Positions 8,069 to 15,523 of a stretch of 35,649 bases of DNA are shown here, piece after piece. Source of the stretch: Candidatus Nanopelagicales bacterium (GTDB lineage: Bacteria; Actinomycetota; Actinomycetes; S36-B12; CAIYMF01); the NCBI GenBank assembly GCA_017882705.1, contig JADGOZ010000032.1:1-35649 (forward strand), in the 5' to 3' direction. The position numbers and the translations under genes were made by a program. The notes below the pieces were generated by a model, which saw nothing but the letters and a program-made list of their open reading frames with translations, was not told where the DNA came from and did no database searches. Within the stretch, counting starts at the first letter, position 1. Each line of letters starts with the position of its first letter.

Positions 8069-8934
8069 TCGTCCGGGCCGAGCAGCGCGAGCAGGTAGTC
8101 GCCGTAGCCGCTCTTGCGCAGCGGCTCGGCGAGGCTGCGCAGGGCGTCGTCGTCGAGGAAGCCTTCGCGCCAGGCGATCTCCTCGATGCAGCCGATCTTG
8201 AGGCCCTGCCGCTGCTCGACGACCTGCACGAACTCGCCGGCGGCCATGAGGGAGTCCACCGTGCCCGTGTCGAGCCAGGCCGTGCCCCGGTCGAGCACGG
8301 TCACGGTGAGGCGCTGCTCGCGCAGGTAGTGGTCGTTGATGGCGGTGATCTCGAGCTCGCCGCGCGCGCTCGGCGTGATCTGCCGGGCGATGTCGACGAC
8401 GTCGGGACCGTAGAAGTACAGCCCGGGTACGGCGTAGCTGCTCCGGGGCGCCGCGGGCTTCTCCTCGATCGAGATGGCGCGGCCGTCGGCGTCGAACTCG
8501 ACGACGCCGTACTCGCGCGGGTTGCTCACGTGGTAGGCGAAGACGTGACCGCCTTCGACGGAGGTGTTGGCCTTGAGCGCCGTGCCCAGCCCGGTCCCGT
8601 AGAAGATGTTGTCGCCGAGCACCAGGCACGCCGAGTCGCCGCCGAGGAAGTCGGCGCCGATGAGGAACGCCTGGGCGAGGCCCTCTGGCCGCGGCTGGAC
8701 GGCGTACTGCAGGTTGATGCCCAGGTCGCTGCCGTCCCCGAGCAGCCGGTGGAACTGCGGTGCGTCCTCGGGTGTCGTGATGATGAGGATGTCGCGGATG
8801 CCGGCCATGAGCAGGGTCGAGAGCGGGTAGTAGATCATCGGCTTGTCGTAGACCGGCAGCAGCTGCTTGCTGACCCCCCGTGTGATCGGGTGGAGTCGAG
8901 TGCCGGACCCGCCGGCGAGGATGATCCCGCGCAT
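8065..8934 (-). CDS. rmlA: Glucose-1-phosphate thymidylyltransferase
   Basis: RmlA joins dTTP and glucose-1-phosphate to give dTDP-glucose, the first step of dTDP-L-rhamnose synthesis. The 289-residue protein starts [18 protein letters not shown] with the nucleotidyltransferase signature (GGxGTRL). It continues with [62 protein letters not shown] and [13 protein letters not shown], all standard for RmlA. Upstream codons are open for 25 more residues, but ATG 8934 matches the family start. It also sits 7 bases after a TAGTCT -10 box, so the mRNA is probably leaderless. Its stop overlaps the GTG of the membrane-protein gene. Confidence 0.96.
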   Translation of the reverse strand: MRGIILAGGSGTRLHPITRGVSKQLLPVYDKPMIYYPLSTLLMAGIRDILIITTPEDAPQFHRLLGDGSDLGINLQYAVQPRPEGLAQAFLIGADFLGGDSACLVLGDNIFYGTGLGTALKANTSVEGGHVFAYHVSNPREYGVVEFDADGRAISIEEKPAAPRSSYAVPGLYFYGPDVVDIARQITPSARGELEITAINDHYLREQRLTVTVLDRGTAWLDTGTVDSLMAAGEFVQVVEQRQGLKIGCIEEIAWREGFLDDDALRSLAEPLRKSGYGDYLLALLGPDE

Positions 8935-8941
8935 GCCGCCC

Positions 8942-8947
8942 AGACTA
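8942..8947 (-). promoter_or_regulatory. Candidate -10 box of rmlA, leaderless
   Basis: TAGTCT on the minus strand is separated by exactly 7 bases (8935-8941) from ATG 8934. Those bases lack a ribosome site, so transcription probably starts at or next to the A of ATG. Confidence 0.5.
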
Positions 8948-9034
8948 ACCGGTTCACAGGGTTTCTCCGGCCGGCCCCCTGGCAGGTCGACGGGCTCGAC
9001 CAGGAGCACTTCAGCGACGTTCGCCTGCCCTGGG

Positions 9035-9040
9035 TAGGTT
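9035..9040 (+). promoter_or_regulatory. Candidate -10 box for the GT fusion gene
   Basis: TAGGTT lies in the 165-base divergent region between rmlA and the GT4-GT2 fusion gene, 59 bases before ATG 9100. AGGAGG at 9086-9091 provides a strong ribosome site for that start. The -35 is unclear. Confidence 0.35.
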
Positions 9041-9099
9041 GGCCCCCGCGGTGCCGCCGGTGACCAGCCGGCTCAGACGTCGGTGAGGAGGTGCCACGC

Positions 9100-11553
9100 A
9101 TGCCTGAGCGTGCCTGGCAGGCCCGGTTGCGTCGCCTCTCCACGTCCCGTGCGAGGTCCCGTGGACCGCTTGATGCGCTGACCCCGAGCCCGCTCGAGGG
9201 CACGCTCCGGATCGCCTACGTCGTGTGGGACTGGCCGGCCCTCTCCCAGACCTTCGTGCTCAACGAGATCCGTGAGCTCCTGAGGCGCGGTCACGACGTG
9301 GTCGTCTACTTCAAGACCAGCGCCGACCCGCAGGCACGACTGACCTTCGAGATCGACGCGCACCAGGTCGAGGACGCGGACGGGCTGTGCCGCTTGCTCG
9401 TGGAGCACGACCGGCAGGTCATGCACTCCCCCTTCGCCTACCCGAGCACGACGCTGCTGGTCTGGCCGGCGTCGACGGCGACCGGGCTGCCCTTCACGTT
9501 CATGGCCGGCGGTGTCGACGTCGCGCACTACGGCAACATCAAGCGGAACCGCGTCGGGGAGATGGCGTCCTCGCCCAGGTGCCTCGGGGTGGTGACGCTC
9601 GGCACGTTCCACCGCGACCTGCTGCTCGAGTGCGGCGTGCCCTCCCACCGCATCGTGATGGAGCGGCAGTCGGCCGAGCTCCCCCGGCCTGCACCGGCGA
9701 GGACGGGCACGACGCGACCCAGGCTCGTCAGCGTCGGACGGTTCATCGAGAAGAAGGGGCTCGAGTTCCTCGTCCAGGCGGCGCCTCAGCTGCCCGACGT
9801 CGACGTCGTTCTCTACGGCTACGGCCCGCTGGAGGAGTCGCTGCGCGCGCTGGCCCTCGACGTCGGCGCCGTCAATGTCGAGTTCGCCGGCCCGATCGAG
9901 GGCCAGGAGCAGCTCGAGGCCGCCTACGGCTCCTCGGACCTGTTCGTGCTGCCCTGCGTGCGTGCCGAGAACGGCGATCTCGACGGTCTGCCGACGGTGA
10001 TCCTGGAGGCCATGGCGGCAGGCGTGCCGGTGGTCACGACCGATGCCGCGAACATCCCGGACCTCGTCATCGACGGCGTCACCGGCTTCATCAGCCGGCA
10101 GCGCGACGTCGACTCGCTCGTCGCCGCCGTACGTCGGGCCCTCGGCATGTCGCCGGAGCGCCGTGGTGCCCTGGTCGGCGCTGCGCGTCGCCAGGCTGAG
10201 GCCTATGCGAACCCGTCGCGGACGACCGAGACGCTCGTGCGGCTCTGGCGCCGGGACTCGATGGACATCGTGCTCGTCACGTTCGATCGCGCGGGCCAGC
10301 GGAGCAGTGCGGACACGTTCGCGATCATCGACCGGCTGCTCCGCTTCACGTCCGTGCCGTTCGGGATCACGGTCGTGGACAACCGGAGCGACGCGAGCTT
10401 CGTGCGCGAGCTGTCCCAGCGATACGCCGCCGAGCCGCAGGTCGACGTCGTCCCGCTGAGGAGGAACGTCTACTGCGGGCCCGCGACCAACATCGGCTTC
10501 GCCCGCGGGCGTTCGCCGTACCTCGTCTACGTCTGCAGCAACGAGGGCTTCGTCCTGCGCCACGGCTGGGATCACCAGATGATCCGTACGATCGACCGGA
10601 CGGGTGCCGCGATGGCCGGGTTCCCCGTCGAGCTCGGCGGGTACCGGACCGGGGCCGAGCTCGCGACGTACCCGTCGTTCAAGCGGTGGCGTTCCCGCGC
10701 GTTCGCGCTCGATGCCCCGGACCGTCGGTTCCGGCACATCCAGGGGGGCCTGTTCATCCTGCGCCGCGACGCCTTCGAGTCGTCCGGAGGGTTCAACCGC
10801 AAGGTGCCGCAGGCGGGGACGGACATCGAGTACAGCCACTACCTCGAGAGCCTCGGGCACACGCTCGCCGCCGTCCCGGGCCTCGTCGGCTGCAGCGCGA
10901 AGACACGACCTCCGGTCCTCAGCCTCGTCGACGAGTTCACGGTCGCGGTGCACCCGTCGAGGGCTGCGACCGTCGGGGTCCTGGACTCCGTGGTCGCACG
11001 GTCGGTGCACCTGTGCCCGTTGTGCGAGTGGACTGGGCCGGCGTTCAACGACGACCACTGCCCGCGCTGCGGCTCAAGCCCTTTCTCGCGGACGGCGATC
11101 CGGCTGCTGAGCCTGAGCGGGCAGCTCCAGACCAGCCCTCGGGTTCGGGTCGTCGCGCGGGAGGACAGCCTGCGGCGGGCCCTGGGGCAGCTCTCCCCGA
11201 ATCTCGTCGTCGACGTGGTCCACGACGAGTCGGCTGCGGCTGCGGTCCTGGACGACCTGAGCGCGAACCCCCCCGGTCTGCTGGTGGTCGACCGCTACTG
11301 GCCGACCGAGGACGGGTTCGCGGGCGTCCTCCCCGGACTCGTGGGACTCGCGGAGCGCGGCGTGCTCGTCGCCGCCGCCGCCGACGTCGGCGCCACGCAG
11401 GATCGGGTCCAGCGCCGGCTCGCGGAGGTCGGCACGTGCGTCAGGGGCGACGTCCTCGACCTCGTGAGCGGGGTCTGCTCCTTCGACCCCTACCCTGCGG
11501 TGCTTCTCGGCTTCCCCTACGGCGACGGTGCGCTCCAGGGGATCGAGTGCTGA
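9100..11553 (+). CDS. GT4-GT2 fusion glycosyltransferase with C-terminal zinc-knuckle domain
   Basis: An 817-residue protein with three parts. Residues about 30-385 form a GT-B/GT4 transferase like WcaL/AmsK: VWDWPALSQTFVLNEIRELL, FTFMAGGVDVAHY, LVSVGRFIEKKGLEFLVQA, then the donor-binding VLEAMAAGVPVVTTDAANIP. From Met388 (MDIVLVTFDRAG) a GT2-like domain begins: ITVVDNRSD, VYVCSNEGFVL, IQGGLFILRRDAF. From about 635 a CPLC...CPRCGS zinc knuckle (Cys639, 642, 654, 657) precedes about 160 residues with VVDVVHDESAA. That end resembles the zinc-knuckle methyltransferase at 14501, but with no intact SAM motif. The start ATG 9100 has AGGAGG 8 bases upstream. The sugar epimerase gene follows after 13 bases. 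Two transferase domains suggest two successive sugar additions; specificities are unknown. Confidence 0.85.
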   Translation: MPERAWQARLRRLSTSRARSRGPLDALTPSPLEGTLRIAYVVWDWPALSQTFVLNEIRELLRRGHDVVVYFKTSADPQARLTFEIDAHQVEDADGLCRLLVEHDRQVMHSPFAYPSTTLLVWPASTATGLPFTFMAGGVDVAHYGNIKRNRVGEMASSPRCLGVVTLGTFHRDLLLECGVPSHRIVMERQSAELPRPAPARTGTTRPRLVSVGRFIEKKGLEFLVQAAPQLPDVDVVLYGYGPLEESLRALALDVGAVNVEFAGPIEGQEQLEAAYGSSDLFVLPCVRAENGDLDGLPTVILEAMAAGVPVVTTDAANIPDLVIDGVTGFISRQRDVDSLVAAVRRALGMSPERRGALVGAARRQAEAYANPSRTTETLVRLWRRDSMDIVLVTFDRAGQRSSADTFAIIDRLLRFTSVPFGITVVDNRSDASFVRELSQRYAAEPQVDVVPLRRNVYCGPATNIGFARGRSPYLVYVCSNEGFVLRHGWDHQMIRTIDRTGAAMAGFPVELGGYRTGAELATYPSFKRWRSRAFALDAPDRRFRHIQGGLFILRRDAFESSGGFNRKVPQAGTDIEYSHYLESLGHTLAAVPGLVGCSAKTRPPVLSLVDEFTVAVHPSRAATVGVLDSVVARSVHLCPLCEWTGPAFNDDHCPRCGSSPFSRTAIRLLSLSGQLQTSPRVRVVAREDSLRRALGQLSPNLVVDVVHDESAAAAVLDDLSANPPGLLVVDRYWPTEDGFAGVLPGLVGLAERGVLVAAAADVGATQDRVQRRLAEVGTCVRGDVLDLVSGVCSFDPYPAVLLGFPYGDGALQGIEC

Positions 11554-11566
11554 GCAGGGAAGCGAC

Positions 11567-12496
11567 GTGAGATACGTCGTCACATCCGGCGCCGGGCTCC
11601 TGGGCTCGGCCCTGTGCGCCGCGCTCGCCGAGCAGGGCCACGATGTCGTCTGCGCCGACCGTCGCGATCGCCTGACCAGCGCCACGGCCCCGCAGCCCGG
11701 CGTGGTGACGGCGGAGTTCGATCTCGCGCGCGGGTCGGCGCCCGACGACCTGCTCGAAGGCTGCGACGTGCTCGTGCACCTGGCGCACCGAGGCCTGCCC
11801 TCCTCGCCCATGCAGGCGGCGGCGCAGGAGGCGGCGGACAACGTCGGTGGCGGACTCCGCCTGCTGGAGGCGGCGCGTCGGCACCGCGTCGGTCGGGTCG
11901 TGTTCGCCTCGAGCGGCGGGACCGTCTACGGCCGCGTGGCGCAGCTGCCGGTCCCCGAGTCGGCCCCTACCGAGCCGATCAGCGCCTACGGCGTCGGCAA
12001 GCTGGCCCTCGAGCACTACCTGCAGCTCTACGCGGCGGACTTCGGGCTGCGGTGCCTGAGCCTGCGGGTCGGCAACGCCGTCGGGGAGGGGCAGTTCCGC
12101 GGCGCGGGGGTCGGGGCGCCCGCGAAGTTCCTCGCCGCCGTCGCGGCCGGGGAACCCCTGTACATCTGGGGTGACGGCTCCGTCGTCCGTGACTACATCC
12201 ATGTCGACGACATCGTCCGAGCCTTCGCCGTCGCGTCCACGGCCGACCTCGAGAGCGGGCCCTACAACGTCGGCTCGGGAGTCGGTCACAGCCTCCAGCA
12301 GGTCATCGAGATCGTCCGCGACGTCTCAGGCCACGACCCGGACGTCCGGCTCGGCGCGTCGCGCGTCTTCGACGTCCCGTCGATCGTCCTCGACGCGACA
12401 CGGTTCATGGCGGCGACGGGCTGGCGCTGCGAGGTCGACCTCCGCGACGGCATGGCCCGGATGTGGGAGCACCTCCGCGCCGAGGCGAGACCGTAG
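11567..12496 (+). CDS. NAD-dependent epimerase/dehydratase (GalE-like SDR)
   Basis: An extended short-chain dehydrogenase/reductase that modifies a nucleotide sugar, probably by C4 epimerisation. The 309-residue product starts RYVVTSGAGLLGSALCAALA (Rossmann GxGxxG). FASSGGTVYGRVAQ holds the catalytic Ser/Thr and YGVGKLALEHYL the YxxxK pair. SLRVGNAVGEGQ, YIWGDGSVVRDYIHVDDIV and YNVGSGVGHSLQQVIEI follow, as in UDP-glucose 4-epimerases. The canonical TGGAGFIG reads TSGAGLLG, a tolerated variant. The start GTG 11567 follows AGGGA and lies 13 bases after the fusion glycosyltransferase, so they probably share a transcript. The product sugar could be UDP-galactose, UDP-galacturonate (with Ugd) or another; the sequence does not decide. 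Confidence 0.85.
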   Translation: MRYVVTSGAGLLGSALCAALAEQGHDVVCADRRDRLTSATAPQPGVVTAEFDLARGSAPDDLLEGCDVLVHLAHRGLPSSPMQAAAQEAADNVGGGLRLLEAARRHRVGRVVFASSGGTVYGRVAQLPVPESAPTEPISAYGVGKLALEHYLQLYAADFGLRCLSLRVGNAVGEGQFRGAGVGAPAKFLAAVAAGEPLYIWGDGSVVRDYIHVDDIVRAFAVASTADLESGPYNVGSGVGHSLQQVIEIVRDVSGHDPDVRLGASRVFDVPSIVLDATRFMAATGWRCEVDLRDGMARMWEHLRAEARP

Positions 12497-12540
12497 TCAG
12501 CGACCTCCTCCGGCCGGTGCCGACCCGACCGACGGGGGGC

Positions 12541-12563
12541 GGCCCCAGGGCGGCCCGGGGGCC
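12541..12563 (+). terminator. Candidate GC hairpin after the epimerase gene
   Basis: GGCCCC (12541-12546) can pair with GGGGCC (12558-12563) in the 122-base gap before rmlB. The stem is short, there is no T tract, and the rmlB promoter starts 8 bases later. Weak support. Confidence 0.25.
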
Positions 12564-12576
12564 ACGAGCCTGCGAC

Positions 12577-12582
12577 TACGAT
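12577..12582 (+). promoter_or_regulatory. Candidate -10 box of rmlBD
   Basis: TACGAT within TGCGACTACGATG lies 36 bases before ATG 12619. The nine bases TGCGACTAC are identical to those ahead of the GT2 gene at 1231. The leader contains CGGGAA (12605-12610) as a modest ribosome site. Confidence 0.42.
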
Positions 12583-12618
12583 GGTCCGACTGTCCGCTTC
12601 TCGACGGGAATCCCTCGC

Positions 12619-13608
12619 ATGCGCATCCTCGTGACCGGGGGAGCCGGCTTCATCGGCTCCCACTTCATCCGCACGGCCCTGTCCACCGCCTACGCAGGGC
12701 TCGAGGGCGCGGAGATCGTCGTGCTCGACGCCCTGACCTACGCCGGGAACCGCGCGAACCTCGACCCGGTCGCCGACAGTCCGCGCCTGCGCTTCGTCGA
12801 GGGCGACATCCTCGACGTCGATCTCGTCGACTCCCTCGTGGGCGAGGCCGACGCCGTCGTGCACTTCGCTGCGGAGTCGCACGTCGATCGGTCGATCACC
12901 GGCGCGCGCGACTTCGTGATGACCAACGTCGTCGGCACCCAGACCCTGCTCGACGCCGCGCTGCGCCGGAACCTCGGGCGCTTCGTGCACGTGTCCACCG
13001 ACGAGGTCTACGGGTCGATCGACGAGGGCTCGTGGCCCGAGACCCACCCGCTGGAGCCGAACTCGCCGTACGCCGCGTCCAAGGCGTCGAGCGACCTGAT
13101 CGCCCGCTCCTACGCGCGCACCCATCACCTCGACGTGCTCGTCACGCGCTGCTCGAACAACTACGGGCCCTACCAGTTCCCCGAGAAGGTCATCCCGCTG
13201 TTCGTGACGAACCTCATCGACGGCGGCACCGTGCCGCTCTACGGCGACGGTCTCAACGTCCGCGACTGGCTGCACGTCGACGACCACTGCCACGGCATCG
13301 CGCTCGTGCTCGCCGGCGGTCGCGGCGGCGAGGTCTACAACATCGGCGGCGGCACCGAGCTCACCAACAAGGAGCTCACCGAGATGCTGCTGGAGAAGAC
13401 GGGCGCCGACTGGAGCCGCGTCGTACCGGTCGAGGACCGCAAGGGCCACGACCGCCGTTACTCCGTCGACATCAGCAAGATCTCCGCAGAGCTCGGGTAC
13501 GAACCGCGCGTGCCGTTCGGCACGGGCCTGTCCGACACCGTGGCCTGGTACCGCGAGAACCGCGCGTGGTGGGAGCCGCTCAAGTCGCGCGCCGCGCTGG
13601 CCCGATGA
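12619..13608 (+). CDS. rmlB: dTDP-glucose 4,6-dehydratase
   Basis: RmlB removes water from dTDP-glucose to give dTDP-4-keto-6-deoxy-glucose, using tightly bound NAD+. The 329-residue protein starts MRILVTGGAGFIGSHFIR. It has VVLDALTYAGNRANL, FAAESHVDRSI and the dehydratase-specific STDEVYG with Thr127-Asp128-Glu129. SPYAASK follows with Tyr151 and Lys155, then RCSNNYGPYQFPEKVIPLF and GDGLNVRDWLHVDDH. These are textbook RmlB features, complete in length. The stop overlaps the rmlD start (ATGA at 13605-13608). The gene has its own candidate promoter upstream. Confidence 0.97.
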   Translation: MRILVTGGAGFIGSHFIRTALSTAYAGLEGAEIVVLDALTYAGNRANLDPVADSPRLRFVEGDILDVDLVDSLVGEADAVVHFAAESHVDRSITGARDFVMTNVVGTQTLLDAALRRNLGRFVHVSTDEVYGSIDEGSWPETHPLEPNSPYAASKASSDLIARSYARTHHLDVLVTRCSNNYGPYQFPEKVIPLFVTNLIDGGTVPLYGDGLNVRDWLHVDDHCHGIALVLAGGRGGEVYNIGGGTELTNKELTEMLLEKTGADWSRVVPVEDRKGHDRRYSVDISKISAELGYEPRVPFGTGLSDTVAWYRENRAWWEPLKSRAALAR

Positions 13609-14459
13609 GCACCGCCCGCTCCGACGGTCGCTGGCTGGTCGTCGGTGCGCTGGGGATGCTCGGCACCGACGTCGTGTCCGCGCTCGCGGGCCGCGAGGTG
13701 ACCGCGCTCGACCGGCCCGAGATCGACATCACGGACGTCGCGTCGGCCACGGCCGCGGTCGCGGGGCACGACGTCGTCGTGAACTGCGCCGCGTGGACCG
13801 CCGTCGACGACGCCGAGACCCGCGAGGGCGACGCGTTCGCGGTCAATGCCGTCGGGCCTGCGAACCTCGCCCGTGCCTGCGCGGACACGGGGGCGTGGAT
13901 GGTCCACATCTCGACCGACTACGTCTTCGCCGGTGACGCCACCGCGCCCTACGCCGTGGACGCGCCCATCGCCCCGCGCTCGGCGTACGGCCGCACGAAG
14001 GCGGCGGGGGAGTGGGCGGTCCGCGCGGAGCTGCCGGAGCGCTCGCTCATCCTGCGCACGGCGTGGCTCTACGGCGCGAACGGCCCGAACTTCGTCCGCA
14101 CGATGAAGGATCTCGAGTCCTCGCGCGAGACCCTCGAGGTCGTCGACGACCAGAGAGGCCAGCCGACCTGGTCGGGCGACCTCGCTGCCCGTCTGGTCCA
14201 GGCGGTCGACGTGGGTGCACCGCCCGGGACCTACCACGCGACCTCGTCGGGCGAGACCACGTGGTTCGGCCTGGCCCGTCGGGTCTTCGAGCTGCTCGGC
14301 GCCGACCCGGAGCGGGTCCGACCCACCACCTCCGACAGGTTCGTCCGACCTGCGCCGCGCCCCGCCTACTCCGTCCTCGACCACCGCGGCTGGGCTCGCG
14401 CGGGCCTGGCTCCGATGCGGCAGTGGGACGAAGCCCTCCAAGCGGCGTGGCCCGTCTGA
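13605..14459 (+). CDS. rmlD: dTDP-4-dehydrorhamnose reductase
   Basis: RmlD reduces dTDP-4-keto-rhamnose with NAD(P)H to dTDP-L-rhamnose, the last pathway step. The 284-residue protein has WLVVGALGMLGTDVVSALAG (Rossmann), VVNCAAWTAVDDAE, FAVNAVGPANLARAC, HISTDYVFAGDATAPY and SAYGRTKAAGEWAV with the YxxxK catalytic pair. LRTAWLYGANGPNFVRTM and DDQRGQPTWSGDLA follow, all typical of RmlD. Translation is coupled to rmlB through the ATGA overlap. The C-terminus ends near a small hairpin at 14454-14471, so rmlBD may form a two-gene transcript. Confidence 0.96.
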   Translation: MSTARSDGRWLVVGALGMLGTDVVSALAGREVTALDRPEIDITDVASATAAVAGHDVVVNCAAWTAVDDAETREGDAFAVNAVGPANLARACADTGAWMVHISTDYVFAGDATAPYAVDAPIAPRSAYGRTKAAGEWAVRAELPERSLILRTAWLYGANGPNFVRTMKDLESSRETLEVVDDQRGQPTWSGDLAARLVQAVDVGAPPGTYHATSSGETTWFGLARRVFELLGADPERVRPTTSDRFVRPAPRPAYSVLDHRGWARAGLAPMRQWDEALQAAWPV

Positions 14460-14471
14460 CGTGAGTCGGAC
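14454..14471 (+). terminator. Small hairpin overlapping the rmlD stop
   Basis: GTCTGAC (14454-14460) pairs with GTCGGAC (14465-14471) through six Watson-Crick pairs and one G-T wobble around loop GTGA. A ten-base palindrome AGCCCGGGCT follows at 14474-14483. With no T run it may be a weak terminator ahead of the next promoter. Confidence 0.3.
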
Positions 14472-14488
14472 CCAGCCCGGGCTCTCGG

Positions 14489-14494
14489 TAGGGT
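14489..14494 (+). promoter_or_regulatory. Candidate -10 box, leaderless start of a four-gene operon
   Basis: TAGGGT ends 6 bases before GTG 14501. The intervening GACCGC holds no ribosome site, so transcription likely begins at or next to the GTG. The downstream operon runs to 19892. Confidence 0.5.
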
Positions 14495-14500
14495 GACCGC

Positions 14501-15523
14501 GTGGATCCCCAGTCGCTTCTCTGCCCGTGCTGCGGGACGGCCACCGACGCCTTCGGTCCTGGTCCGGGTCGTCGCCCGAACGCGTGCTGCCGCACGTGCG
14601 GCAGCCTCGAACGGCACCGCTTCCTCGCGTTGCTGCTCGCCGCGATCCGGAACCAGGTGCCCGCCTCCGGGACGGTGCTGGACGTCGCACCCTCGACGCA
14701 GATCAGCTCCCTCATCCGGGACATCGCGCCCGATCGCTACCTGTCCATCGACTTCGACCCCGATGCCGACGGCCGCCTCGTCGACCTGAGGGCGAGCCTG
14801 ACGAATCTTCCGCTGCCTCCTGCGTCGGTGGCTCTGCTCGTCTGCTACCACGTCCTCGAGCACATCCCGGACGACGCCCTCGCGATGCGGGAGATCGCGC
14901 GCGTCCTCGCGCCCGGGGGGATGGCTGTCATCCAGGTCCCCTTCCGCGACTCGGCCCCCACCGACGAGGACCCGTCGGCCTCCCCCGAGGAGCGTGCACG
15001 TCGTTTCGGCCAGGCCGACCATGTGCGCTTCTACGGCACGGACTTCGTCGCGAGGCTCGAGGCCGCCGGACTCACGGTCTCCGAGTACCGCGTGGGGGAC
15101 GTCCTTCCCGACGACCTCAGGTCCGTGATCGCCGGCGTCTCGTGGGAGCGGGTCTGGATCGGCACCTCGGCCGGCACGGTCCCACCCGACCCGGCCGTCG
15201 TGCAGCAGCGTGTCACCTCCGCGCTGGCCGAGGCGATCGCGGTCGAGATCGAGGCGACGACCGGTGTGGTCACCACGGGTCCGGTCGGGTTCGGTGCGAC
15301 CGGGCTCTCCGGGGTCGAGAGCGAGCTGGCCGAGCGCGACGCGGAGCTCGGACGCCTCGCGATGCTGGCCCGGTTCCGGGCCGATCGCGCCGAGGCCGTG
15401 GCCGTCGCGGCCGGTGCGCCGCCCCGGAGCTCGGCTCGCCGTCGGCCGGCGTGGCAGCGCCGGCTCGCGCACGTGCTGCCGGCGAGAGTGCGACACCGCC
15501 TGCGGCAGGGGCGTCGTCCGTGA
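14501..15523 (+). CDS. Zinc-knuckle class I SAM-dependent methyltransferase
   Basis: A 340-residue probable methyltransferase of the sort found among polysaccharide genes, possibly capping or decorating a glycan. An N-terminal zinc knuckle is formed by CPCC (Cys8, Cys11) and CRTCGSLERHR (Cys30, Cys33). The methyltransferase fold follows. Motif I is the family variant VLDVAPSTQISSLI in place of the usual GxGxG. Then come YLSIDFDPDADGRLVDLRAS, LLVCYHVLEHIPDD and VLAPGGMAVIQVPF. The C-terminal third (about 215-340) is acidic, then strongly basic at the end (LRQGRRP), with a helical stretch near 265-295. It begins at a leaderless GTG and overlaps the next gene by four bases (GTGA at 15520-15523). 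The acceptor is unknown. Confidence 0.85.
   Translation: MDPQSLLCPCCGTATDAFGPGPGRRPNACCRTCGSLERHRFLALLLAAIRNQVPASGTVLDVAPSTQISSLIRDIAPDRYLSIDFDPDADGRLVDLRASLTNLPLPPASVALLVCYHVLEHIPDDALAMREIARVLAPGGMAVIQVPFRDSAPTDEDPSASPEERARRFGQADHVRFYGTDFVARLEAAGLTVSEYRVGDVLPDDLRSVIAGVSWERVWIGTSAGTVPPDPAVVQQRVTSALAEAIAVEIEATTGVVTTGPVGFGATGLSGVESELAERDAELGRLAMLARFRADRAEAVAVAAGAPPRSSARRRPAWQRRLAHVLPARVRHRLRQGRRP

Noticed and set aside
8069-8629. Upstream extension of the membrane-protein frame into rmlA
   Set aside because: The extra 187 codons overlap rmlA out of frame and are Arg-rich. The GTGA junction at 8065-8068 gives a natural start.
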